A stretch of DNA of 64,000 nucleotides. It comes from CAWGAJ01 sp963820545 (lineage in GTDB: Bacteria; Planctomycetota; Planctomycetia; Pirellulales; Thermoguttaceae). This document shows positions 36,316-44,609 of the stretch, piece by piece. The translations under genes and the position numbers were made by a program. Every line of letters starts with the position of its first letter. The first letter of the stretch is position 1. The DNA is taken from contig CAWGAJ010000002.1 in NCBI GenBank assembly GCA_963820545.1, positions 1,364,001 to 1,428,000 of the forward strand, in the 5' to 3' direction. The notes beneath the pieces are model-generated. The model was not told the origin of the DNA, did not search any database, and saw nothing but the letters and a program-made list of their open reading frames with translations.

Positions 36316-37596
36316 ATGGTCAAACAGATCTCGCAGATCACATTAGTTATGTTATTTGGCCTAGGGATAGCGACGTTTTGCCACCTCGATTTCGCCAATG
36401 CGGCGGGGATATACAAACTTGAGTATCCTCAAGGCTATGGCTGTTGTTGTCCTCCCAACGTGAATAATTTCGGTTATTTTCACACGGGATGGCGTGTCTG
36501 GCCCGGTGAAGTCCGCCTCGACAAATCGTTTCCACGTGCTATAGGCATGGAAAAGCTTCCTACTCCCGAAGGACAGGAAATAATTCCCGTGCCGCGAACA
36601 CAGCAGCATATTGTTCCGGAAACGACACCATCCCAGCCTGAACTTGAAGGAGGCGTACCACTACTGCCTGAAGGGCTGCCCAAGGAGGAAATTCCCACTG
36701 AGAAACCGACTGAGCCCGGACAGGAAACGCCTGCTTTGCCCGGTTTGCCGCCTACAGAGCAGGGCGAATTCAATCCTTTGCCGGGACTGCCGCCCGATCT
36801 GAATGTGCTCCCACCGCTGAAAGCCAATGAAAAAGAAGAAAAAAAATCTCCTTCCGAATCCAAACCGGAAAGTGGATCAAAAGGCGAAACCGAGGAAAAA
36901 AGCAAAGATGATGCCACTTCGCCTAATAGCAATCCCAAGTCTGAAGACGGCAGTGATGTCAAATCCCCGGTTCATGGAGCCAGATTAAGTCGCCTGGAAC
37001 CTGTCCGGCAATCTCTGCAGACGAGCAATCCAAAAGCTGATTGGGAGTCGGCGTTACAACCGGACACTTACGATAAAAGCGTTCATTCCGCGACCTCATA
37101 TTCTGACCACAGCGTCGCCCAGGCGGCCACACACTTGGCACCACTCGAGGCGGCAAAACCAGCCGGTCGCACGCGCGATATTGCGGCGCAATTAAACCAG
37201 CAGCCCTACGACTCCAGGGGAGCTTCGGGCGTGGTGCAGAGCGAATATAAAGACGATGTGCCACGTGTGGCTTTGGACGGCTTTTGCCCGGTGGAGTTAA
37301 TCCATAGCGGAACCTGGGTACAAGGCGATCCCCATTGGACAGTGGTCTATAAAGGTCTAATTTACCGTCTTTCGGGCAATAGCCAGCGTCAGGAATTTTT
37401 AGCAAATCCCGAGAAATTCATTCCCGCCAATAACGGGTTCGATCCCGTGCTCTCGACCTTCGAGAAGCGGAACATACCCGGGCTGGTGAATTTCTGCGCC
37501 TCGTACAAAGGGCGGATTTACATGTTCTCCAGTACCGCCACCCAAGAAGAATTCTATAAATATCCAGATCTGTACAGCGGCAAAGAAGTGAAATAA
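36316..37596 (+). CDS. secreted Pro/Glu-rich protein with two YHS-like C-terminal units
   Basis: 426 residues. A signal peptide (to about residue 29, FANAAG) is followed by a Cys-Cys-Cys patch (GYGCCCPPN), then a long low-complexity linker of Pro, Glu, Lys and Ser (about 75-290). The C-terminal 100 residues hold two related units: DGFCPVELIHSGTWVQGDPHWTVVYKGLIYRLSG...FLANPEKFIP and PGLVNFCASYKGRIYMFSSTATQEEFYKYPDLY. These have the order Cys, aromatic, YKGxIYxxSS, EFxxxPxxY of YHS-type domains, but lack the usual His-Ser. Common in planctomycetes; function unknown. It follows the export lipoprotein at 98 bases, with GGAAAGGA before the ATG. Confidence 0.75.
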   Translation: MVKQISQITLVMLFGLGIATFCHLDFANAAGIYKLEYPQGYGCCCPPNVNNFGYFHTGWRVWPGEVRLDKSFPRAIGMEKLPTPEGQEIIPVPRTQQHIVPETTPSQPELEGGVPLLPEGLPKEEIPTEKPTEPGQETPALPGLPPTEQGEFNPLPGLPPDLNVLPPLKANEKEEKKSPSESKPESGSKGETEEKSKDDATSPNSNPKSEDGSDVKSPVHGARLSRLEPVRQSLQTSNPKADWESALQPDTYDKSVHSATSYSDHSVAQAATHLAPLEAAKPAGRTRDIAAQLNQQPYDSRGASGVVQSEYKDDVPRVALDGFCPVELIHSGTWVQGDPHWTVVYKGLIYRLSGNSQRQEFLANPEKFIPANNGFDPVLSTFEKRNIPGLVNFCASYKGRIYMFSSTATQEEFYKYPDLYSGKEVK

Positions 37597-37680
37597 TCGG
37601 TGGAGCTTGGCCGTTTACCACCCCCAGCCTGATGAGTTTTACGGGTCTGAAAATGAAGCGGGATCAGCGCTGCAAACAAA

Positions 37681-37710
37681 AAGGGGACGGCGGCAACCCG
37701 CCATCCCCTT
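37681..37710. terminator. bidirectional terminator between convergent genes
   Basis: Stem aaggggacggcgg / ccgccatcccctt with one mismatch, A-rich on the left and moderately T-rich on the right. It separates the plus gene ending at 37596 from the minus gene ending at 37746. Confidence 0.65.
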
Positions 37711-37745
37711 GATTATTCTGTTGCCAGGGAAATCATCCGGGCCGA

Positions 37746-39944
37746 TTACTTGCCCAGATCGTGGATTTCCAACTGCGAATGGGTCACGAAGCATTTATCT
37801 TCCAGATAGGTTTCGCTGGTAAAGCTTTTAATGACCCGCAGGACTTCCAGCAGGGTTTTAACTTGTCCGATCACTAATTGTTTCTGACCGCCCAATTGCT
37901 CTTCGGGTATGCGTTCGAGGACGTATTCCGCCCAAGGCGTGCCCGCATTGAGCAACTCCGAGCAATCCAACCAGACGGCCACGGCCAGAGGCTTATCGGT
38001 TTTTAGCAAAACACCGCCTACTTTAAGCGGCGTCTCTTTAAGCAGCCGTTGGGTGTGTTGTGTGGAAAGTGTAAGTACGGCCACATCATCGGCGAGTCCG
38101 GCATTGGGAACAATATTTTTATCCACACCCCATTCCTGGGGCAAGGGATAAGAATAAATCATACCGCCCGATTGCTTAACCAATTTCGGTTGCGGCAACT
38201 TGAAATCAGGGGGGATCGCCTCGGGTTGATGCTTCCGGATTAAGTCGATCGAGTCATTGCAGACGGCGTAAATCTCGCTGATTGCCTTACGCAGCAAGTC
38301 CGCATTGCTGACGCCCACGATCAGTGCCGGCTCGATAATGGGCAAGTTTTTATCGAGCACGGGCAGCGAGTTATGGATTTGTTTACTCTTCAATTTGGCA
38401 TCGATTACCAGGCCGAATTGGCCGTCGGCCAGTGCCGGCAGGAGCATATCGCGGTATGCCTTATTAAATCGTACCAGCAGGGGGGCGAGATCATCTAAAA
38501 AGGCCTTCGCCTTTTCACGATCCCCCTCGGGAATATTCGGCAATAATAATTCATTTACGTATTTCCAGCCGACCTTTGCCCATTTTACGGCAATATCATA
38601 ATCCTCGATCGATACTTTGCCGCGGCCCAAAATCCCCAGGAGCGGATTGCCGCCCACGTGTTTTAGCAGCCCCAGGGGCTGTGAGCCGTCCAAACCAGGA
38701 TGTTTACCCCAGGCATAACGATAACCTTCGTAACCGTTTTCCGTGAGAAATTCGAAGCCCATCCCGGCGCCAATTTCGGGCAACATGTCCTTCAAATTGT
38801 CGGCGAGTTTTTCGGCGTCGCTCCCGATTTGCTCGTTTTGCTCGTCGGTTAAGTTGGCCAGCGGCAGCAACTGAACCAGGAAATCGTGCAAATCGTCGAT
38901 TTGTTTAGCGCTATTATTGAGTTGCTCGTTCAAGTCCTTGCTCACATAGCCGACGCTCACCAGGCGCTTGTCGAGGAATTTTTTCAGGGGGGCGAATTCC
39001 GGCTGATCGATGAGCCGCTCCGTGGAACCCAGGTTTTTAATGCCGTCGAGCGAAGAGCCCAGCGATACAAGCAGGTAATTATCCCGCACTCCCAGGACAA
39101 GATAGAATTCCATTTTTTTGATGTGATCGACGAGTTTTTGCCAATCATTTTCGTCATCCACTAGTTGTTTCCACTCGTCCAGCGGCAGTGCGTCCCAGGG
39201 AATCATCTCGCCGTTCAGACGGAGCGCAAGATATTCGTACTTATCGATTTTTTCCTTATTGAAATGCCCCTTCAGCATGGGTTGGGCTTCCATCGTGAGG
39301 TTGACAATCGTTTCCAGCTTGATCAAGGCCTCATTGGCGGCGGCGGGATTATTCAGCCGAAAACCAACCACCACGTCGGGTACGACGACCTTATCGAGGT
39401 TTTCAATCAACGCTTCCAAGAGCAGTTTGGCTTGCAGTTTCTCGCCGTTTGCAGCTTGGCCTTCGCCGGCGGCCTGGAGCAGGATCGGCCCATAACGCAT
39501 TTTCGATACGACACTTTGCGCCAATTCGGCAAAGACGTTGATATTCTCCCCGCCGTAGAAGAAGATTTCGTTTGATCCCATATCGATGGCGAGATCGAGC
39601 AGTTTTTTTATCTCGGGATTTTCCAACGCCGCCAAACCCTGCGCCGCTGGAGAGCCGGGCTGTTGGGCTTGCCCGTTAAACATGGCCAGGCCCATTTGAA
39701 CCGAGGGCATCGCCATGATCTTCGCCCACGCGTTGCTATGTAACAGGGCCTCGAGCTGCTCGCGGTTGCGGAGCAATGACGAATAAAAAGCCGCATCGGC
39801 GGGAATCAATTTCAACGAGGTATCGAGCTTGTCGAGATCGCCGGCAGCAACCGCTTTTGGCGTCAGCCATCCACCGGCCAGCAGAACGATCAATGCCGCC
39901 GTCAATATCTTCCAACCCTGATGCCGAAGATGTCTGTTTTTCAT
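37746..39944 (-). CDS. large secreted protein of unknown function, DUF3352-like
   Basis: 732 residues with a signal peptide ending near PKAVAAG. The mature protein begins with LDTSLKLIPADAAFYSSLLRNREQLEALLHSNAWAKI, the opening typical of DUF3352-like planctomycete and cyanobacterial proteins (a defence of PADAAFY then NREQ and NAWAKI helices). The body is a mixed alpha/beta protein without cysteine pairs, membrane helices or catalytic motifs. Monocistronic: a terminator lies downstream and 466 bare bases upstream. Role unknown. Confidence 0.7.
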   Translation of the reverse strand: MKNRHLRHQGWKILTAALIVLLAGGWLTPKAVAAGDLDKLDTSLKLIPADAAFYSSLLRNREQLEALLHSNAWAKIMAMPSVQMGLAMFNGQAQQPGSPAAQGLAALENPEIKKLLDLAIDMGSNEIFFYGGENINVFAELAQSVVSKMRYGPILLQAAGEGQAANGEKLQAKLLLEALIENLDKVVVPDVVVGFRLNNPAAANEALIKLETIVNLTMEAQPMLKGHFNKEKIDKYEYLALRLNGEMIPWDALPLDEWKQLVDDENDWQKLVDHIKKMEFYLVLGVRDNYLLVSLGSSLDGIKNLGSTERLIDQPEFAPLKKFLDKRLVSVGYVSKDLNEQLNNSAKQIDDLHDFLVQLLPLANLTDEQNEQIGSDAEKLADNLKDMLPEIGAGMGFEFLTENGYEGYRYAWGKHPGLDGSQPLGLLKHVGGNPLLGILGRGKVSIEDYDIAVKWAKVGWKYVNELLLPNIPEGDREKAKAFLDDLAPLLVRFNKAYRDMLLPALADGQFGLVIDAKLKSKQIHNSLPVLDKNLPIIEPALIVGVSNADLLRKAISEIYAVCNDSIDLIRKHQPEAIPPDFKLPQPKLVKQSGGMIYSYPLPQEWGVDKNIVPNAGLADDVAVLTLSTQHTQRLLKETPLKVGGVLLKTDKPLAVAVWLDCSELLNAGTPWAEYVLERIPEEQLGGQKQLVIGQVKTLLEVLRVIKSFTSETYLEDKCFVTHSQLEIHDLGK

Positions 39945-40410
39945 CTATAAATCTCCTTACAAAAAAGGTGAAACCAATTTCATCAATTAAATGAACTGAT
40001 AGTTTACTATTACTGATACTTATCAATTTGCTGATGGGTAAGCAGCGGATGTATTATTACCCCAGAAGAAGGGAATGTCTCCGTGGTGATTATTTTTCTA
40101 TTGATGACTGTACGGTAATTCGCCAGGCTTCTTAAAAAATTGGAAATAATTTAGACCTTTTGGTTATTATTGTCCAACAAGACCCAATAAACAGGCCAAA
40201 TAAGTCATTGAGGAGATTGTTTTTATTAGACCCTCTATCTTCATAAACATAGCGTATGGCCTGTACATGGACGCAAAATTCTAGCGGATAGGCAGAGGAA
40301 GAACAAGTGGAGGGGAAAAAGGGAGGGCAGCGAAAGTGCCTGAAATGAAGGTTGTGCCGGCTAAAATGTGAAATCTAGGCGATCTCCTTGTGGCGGAATC
40401 TTCTTCGTCA
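39945..40410. other. gene-free stretch
   Basis: AT-rich intergenic DNA with no supported frame, palindrome or terminator that I could identify. Confidence 0.4.
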
Positions 40411-41144
40411 TCAACAACTTTCAGTTGTCTGTTGGCTGGAAAGAATGAAGATTGGCAGATGAACCAGCCGGGCAGACTCCGGCAAAGCGGCCTCGGCCGC
40501 GGCAATACGTGCCAACGTGTTGTTTTCTTCCTCCGTAAGCGGCAACTCACCCAGCAGCGCAAACCTTTCCGGCAACGGCGGCATCAGGCGATCGAGCAGA
40601 TCGACTTCCACGCTCCAGCCGGGGCATTGCAGCAGTCCCGGCAATTTACGGCCGATAAACGGATCCGCTCCCGCGCGAGTCAAAGCAGCGATCCATATAT
40701 CCCGGACGGCGATCTCCGGCGGATATTCGATCATGCCGCCGTAGTCCGGTTCGATGGCCACCAGCACGCCTTGGGGCTGCAACACCCGGCGGATTTCTTT
40801 AATGACCCCGGGAGCATCAAGCCACAGAAAAGTGAACTGGCAAAACACCAGATCGAAAACCTCATCGGCAAAGGGCAAGCGCAGGGCATCGCCGCAAATT
40901 CTCTCTGCCGTAGAAATGCTTGCGGATCCATTGCCAAGGCGTTTTGGGACAGATCCAAGGCTACCACCTGGCCATTGCTTCGCCGCACCAACTCGCCTGT
41001 GACCGCACCACAGGCGCAGGCCAGATCCAGAACCTTTCGCCGCCGGGCAATACCCGCGCGACGCAGCGCCCTGGCTCTCGCCGGCGCCAGCCATTCCGAC
41101 TGGTGTTTAAGAAGTTGGGGGGAAGGAAGATCGTAATTGTTCAT
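40411..41144 (-). CDS. SAM-dependent methyltransferase, last gene of the radical SAM operon, one frameshift
   Basis: About 244 residues after repair. Class I methyltransferase: VLDLACACGAVTGELVRR (motif I, with Cys-rich variant), QVVALDLSQNALAM (motif II), RICGDALRLPFADEVFDLVFCQFTFLWL (motif IV), RRVLQPQGVLVAIEPDYGG (motif V/VI). The frame breaks near 40917, where GCATTTCTACG needs a fourth T to read AFSTAERICGD. Its ATG follows the TAA of the Cys-tail membrane protein with no gap (TAAATG), which implies tight coupling and shared function. Its substrate might be the modified tail, but many such enzymes act on small molecules. Confidence 0.8.
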
Positions 41145-43115
41145 TTACCGTCCGCCGCCGGCACAGGCGCAGGCACAGGCACAACCTGCGCATGCACATG
41201 CGCAACCGCCGCCAAAACCTCCTCTTCCTCCTCCTCCGTCGCCGCTGGAAGAGGCATTGGCCAAGGATTGGAAAATTTCGCCGGTAACGCGGTCCGCGCC
41301 GCTCAGGTCGAGCAGACCGCCCGTGGACGGGCCGGGACTTAGCGATCCCGGGCCAATGGCCGAAGCCAGGCTGCCCATGGTGTTTTCGGCCCAGCCGGAA
41401 AACGAGGCGGCCACGTCGCTAAAGGTTGTCTGGCCGGGAATGCCGGGAGCGGCAGGCGCGCTGGGCGCGCCGGGCATCGACATTGTCGGACCGTGCGTCC
41501 AAATCGGCCGGTACGGCCAGCCGGAGAACACCGTGGGGTAGTCGTCGTCCATGAGAATCCATTCGAAATTGCGGTCAACCGCGGCTTTACGTTGCGGGAT
41601 GTTGCCGATAGCGGCGGCCTGCTCCGCGGCGCGCTTGATGATCGAGCGATAGTAGTCCTGCGTTTCCCGCAGATTGAATCCCGCCATTCGCGCGGCGGCC
41701 CCGGTAATAAGCAGGCGCATGGGCACGCCGAGATCGATATCTTTAACCGGTTTGCCGGGATTTTTTTCCAAAAGGAACAGGAAGGGATGCTCGTACGCAT
41801 GCACCACAACGCCCTTTTTCTGCCCGGCCTCGCGATAAAACTGCGTGCGTTTGGCTTCATCGGTCAACAAGTCATCCGCTTTGAGTTGAAACGCTTCGTC
41901 CACGGATACGCTGAGCGGATCGGCTGTGAGTTGATGCAGAACGCCCTTTTTCAACATGCCGAAGATCACTAATGAAAGCACTTTGGCGATCGGCAGTTCC
42001 AAGAGCACGGCTGCCTCCGGCGCGGTCAAGCCGCGCTTAATTCCGCCGCCCTCGACTTGTGCGATCGGGGGCATGTAGTGCAATTTCCGCTTGCTCAACA
42101 GCCATTCATTCACGCCGATCAGCACCACCACTATGGGCAGCGATATTAAGTGCCACCCCGGACTGAAATAAAAACCAACGCAGGCCAGCGCGGAGAGAAT
42201 AAAATACAGCGAAAAGCCCGTTCCGCCGCTAAAACGGAAAAACACGATCGCAAACAGCACCAGGAATATCAGGCCACAAACAAGCCGCGCTTCCGGTGAT
42301 TCGCCAAACCATTTCAAAAGCAAATCCAAAGCGGACTGCTTGATAACCTGCATATCGCCTTTGGGGAAGGAAACGCCCACCAAATGCGGTCCGCTAAGAC
42401 GCACGGCGGGAAAGTCCCAATAGACCAGCACACCTTCCTTGGTCAATGCCTTCTTCGTGAACGGTAGGCCTTGGTGCAAGGCTTCATCCGGCTTGACATT
42501 TTTAGGTAACTGGATCACTAGTTGAATGTGCGTGTTGCCCTTTACATATTGCTCGCCGAACGAGGTGGGCGTAATACGGAAAGAGGCATAGTCTTTCCTT
42601 GTCGTATCTTGGTAAACCATTTTCGGCATTGTGAATACCACGTGCAACGTGCAGGTTTTGCCGGGCATGATCGCCCCGCCGCCCAAATGCACCTCAAAAC
42701 CCGGGTGAACCACCGTGGAAGGACGGATATTATGCAGCGGCTGGCCTTCATGCCAGGCTTGAATGTTTTCCAGATTATAATCCGCATGTGGCGTACCAAT
42801 ATCGACGATGTCGATCGGATGCGCTCCTGGATTGTTGTGGAAATCGATCTCGTAATCGATCTTTGCCGAAGCGTCGGGTTGAATGGTCACGTACATCAGC
42901 AGCTTAGGCACGCCAAAAGAATATTCTTGGGCCCGGGCTGGAATGGCAGCCGCCCAGAGCAATATCACTCCAAAAACAATACGCAAATATTTTATGGCAA
43001 ATTGCAAATTGAAAACTTCAAATTGCAAATTGCTGACAATAGAAAGTGGGCAGTGGGCGGTGGACAGTGGACAGTGCAAAACCGCTTGTGTCTTTGTTCT
43101 TTTGATCTTATTCAT
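41145..43115 (-). CDS. DUF2207-like membrane protein with a C-terminal Cys-Ala repeat tail
   Basis: Up to 656 residues. An N-terminal hydrophobic signal (KYLRIVFGVILLWAAAIPARA) precedes an extracytoplasmic beta-rich domain (about 65-260), three or four membrane helices (about 278-350), a cytoplasmic winged-helix-like part (KRGLTAPEAAVLLELPIAKVLSLVIFGMLKKGVL) and a flexible Pro/Gly/Ser region. The tail ends FGGG-CACACAGCACACACA-GGGR: seven Cys alternating with Ala. This domain order with a Gly-rich tail is that of DUF2207/TIGR04222-type proteins. Two radical SAM-fold genes precede it and a methyltransferase follows. The first 45 residues are encoded by dispersed repeats, so the true start may be later than 43115. 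Confidence 0.78.
   Translation of the reverse strand: MNKIKRTKTQAVLHCPLSTAHCPLSIVSNLQFEVFNLQFAIKYLRIVFGVILLWAAAIPARAQEYSFGVPKLLMYVTIQPDASAKIDYEIDFHNNPGAHPIDIVDIGTPHADYNLENIQAWHEGQPLHNIRPSTVVHPGFEVHLGGGAIMPGKTCTLHVVFTMPKMVYQDTTRKDYASFRITPTSFGEQYVKGNTHIQLVIQLPKNVKPDEALHQGLPFTKKALTKEGVLVYWDFPAVRLSGPHLVGVSFPKGDMQVIKQSALDLLLKWFGESPEARLVCGLIFLVLFAIVFFRFSGGTGFSLYFILSALACVGFYFSPGWHLISLPIVVVLIGVNEWLLSKRKLHYMPPIAQVEGGGIKRGLTAPEAAVLLELPIAKVLSLVIFGMLKKGVLHQLTADPLSVSVDEAFQLKADDLLTDEAKRTQFYREAGQKKGVVVHAYEHPFLFLLEKNPGKPVKDIDLGVPMRLLITGAAARMAGFNLRETQDYYRSIIKRAAEQAAAIGNIPQRKAAVDRNFEWILMDDDYPTVFSGWPYRPIWTHGPTMSMPGAPSAPAAPGIPGQTTFSDVAASFSGWAENTMGSLASAIGPGSLSPGPSTGGLLDLSGADRVTGEIFQSLANASSSGDGGGGRGGFGGGCACACAGCACACACAGGGR
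42995..43076. repeat. two short-period repeats encoding the N-terminus of the Cys-tail protein
   Basis: aaattgcaaattgaaaacttcaaattgcaaattg (inverse of the repeat at 6408-6446) followed by gtgggcagtgggcggtggacagtggacagtg. Both are in the coding frame of the gene at 41145-43115. Confidence 0.75.
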
Positions 43116-43145
43116 AATTCATCATTCAACATTCGATATTTCCTT

Positions 43146-43171
43146 GTTCCCCCGCCGGAGCGTGGGAACAA
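43146..43171. repeat. gttcccac...gtgggaac palindrome, copy 2
   Basis: Reads ttgttcccccgcc-ggagcgtgggaacaa in the gap between the Cys-tail gene and the second radical SAM-fold gene. The neighbouring attcatcattcaacattcg and ttcatccttcatc blocks fill the rest of 43104-43262. Confidence 0.65.
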
Positions 43172-43235
43172 GATTGAATAATCCTTCCGCCTTTGTTTCG
43201 CAGTCTCCTGTCCGCTGTGCGCTATTTTTCATCCT

Positions 43236-44561
43236 TCATCTTTCATCCTTCATCCCTCTCTCTGCTTCTGCCCAGCCTTGGGGATTCCGCGGACAGTCGG
43301 CCGCGCAGACGGCCAGGCCCGGGCAGGTGGGACAATGCGTATCCGACTCCAAGCGGCGCTTATAATCCACGTACGCGGCCTGTTTGGCAATGGTCTCCCA
43401 GGACTGCTTGACGATATTGCCCGGCGAATGATATGGTCCTCGGGCGGGAAACACACAGCCATCGGGATCGACGCGGATTGAGCTATCGCCGCTGGCGCGT
43501 GGTCCGCGGCAGATCTGGTCGCCCAAGTGCAGTTGCGGATGATAATGCACCGTGGGAAACCATAATAATCGCAAGCGGTGTTTTTCCGCCGCTTCTTCGG
43601 CCAGGGCGGCAACCTGCACGAGTTCGTCGGCCAGCAAAGCGCCGCTGGCTTGGTGAGCCGCCTCGGTGGTGGCGATGGCAAACAAGCCTACATTTAGTAC
43701 TCCGTGTTGGGCGATGGCTGCCAATGTGTCGTCAAGGGCGGCAAGAGTCTGCCGGACCAGGGCAATTATCGCCACGGGACAAACTTCACGCTTTTGCGCC
43801 GTAACCAGGGCCTTGATCGCGCGTTTATAATCGTTTTTGCCCATTAGGCCGTCGTGGACTTGTTCGTCGACGGAAAGACAATACACGTCAAGATGATCGA
43901 GGCCGGCTTGGGCCATGTCGGGAATGCGCGTGCAATGGGCCAAATCGCTGCCCCGGCCGCGCACGCCGGCGATCAATCCCAAATCTTCCGCCTTTTCCAC
44001 GGCGCGCAGTAAATCTTTTTCCAGCGGATCTTTGCCGGCGATGATGGTCACGTGCGGAATGCCTTCTTCCCAGAGCCGGCTGAGGATGGATTCCATGTAA
44101 AATGGCTTGCAGAGCGGCACGTCGGCCGCGATCGGCCGTTCCAGCGGACTGGCGCGGGGCGAAAACGAGGGATCGGCGAGATTGAGAATCGGATAATCCT
44201 TATGCGGTTTTTCCAGCCAGGAAATTAGCGAATAAACGTGTTTTAAATCGGCCAAGGCCTCTTGGCTGCTTAGGCCGCGAAAGAGCTTCATCAATTGTTC
44301 CACAATTTTGTTTTCATCCCGGCCGTCCAGGATGCCCTTGGCAATCACCACTCCTGACGGATGCAGTCGCACAGCGCAAGCGGCATTGGCCAGCAACATG
44401 CCCTCGCCGCTGGCATCGATGCGCAGATGGATCCTGGCCGTGGCGCCGTCGGCTTGGCGCAGGTAATGATACAAGCCCGGTCGAAATCCCAAACGCGCAA
44501 GAGGCGTGCTTGCGCGGAGAGAAAAATATCGGAAATAAGTTTTCCATTCCATGACCATCAA
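43236..44561 (-). CDS. radical SAM/SPASM paralogue lacking the catalytic cluster motif (probable pseudoenzyme)
   Basis: 441 residues. It aligns over its whole length with the enzyme encoded at 44610-46109: RPGLYHYL...RIHLRIDASGEGMLLANA (PqqD-like N-terminal domain), then the TIM-barrel region and a SPASM-like C-terminus (DQICRGPRASGDSSIRVDPDGCVFPA ... HCPTCPGLAVCAADCPRNP). The loop that should hold CX3CX2C is absent: only Cys151 stands there, and the SAM-binding GGEP is AGKDP at 175-179. The C-terminal cysteines for auxiliary clusters are kept. It is likely an accessory or substrate-binding partner for the intact enzyme. The last residues (GMKDER) and stop lie in a dispersed repeat. It starts 49 bases after the upstream gene. 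Confidence 0.8.
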   Translation of the reverse strand: MMVMEWKTYFRYFSLRASTPLARLGFRPGLYHYLRQADGATARIHLRIDASGEGMLLANAACAVRLHPSGVVIAKGILDGRDENKIVEQLMKLFRGLSSQEALADLKHVYSLISWLEKPHKDYPILNLADPSFSPRASPLERPIAADVPLCKPFYMESILSRLWEEGIPHVTIIAGKDPLEKDLLRAVEKAEDLGLIAGVRGRGSDLAHCTRIPDMAQAGLDHLDVYCLSVDEQVHDGLMGKNDYKRAIKALVTAQKREVCPVAIIALVRQTLAALDDTLAAIAQHGVLNVGLFAIATTEAAHQASGALLADELVQVAALAEEAAEKHRLRLLWFPTVHYHPQLHLGDQICRGPRASGDSSIRVDPDGCVFPARGPYHSPGNIVKQSWETIAKQAAYVDYKRRLESDTHCPTCPGLAVCAADCPRNPQGWAEAERGMKDER

Positions 44562-44609
44562 TCCACAATAAATTGCGTGAAGAATTCTGAATTAGTCCAT
44601 TCTTATCCA

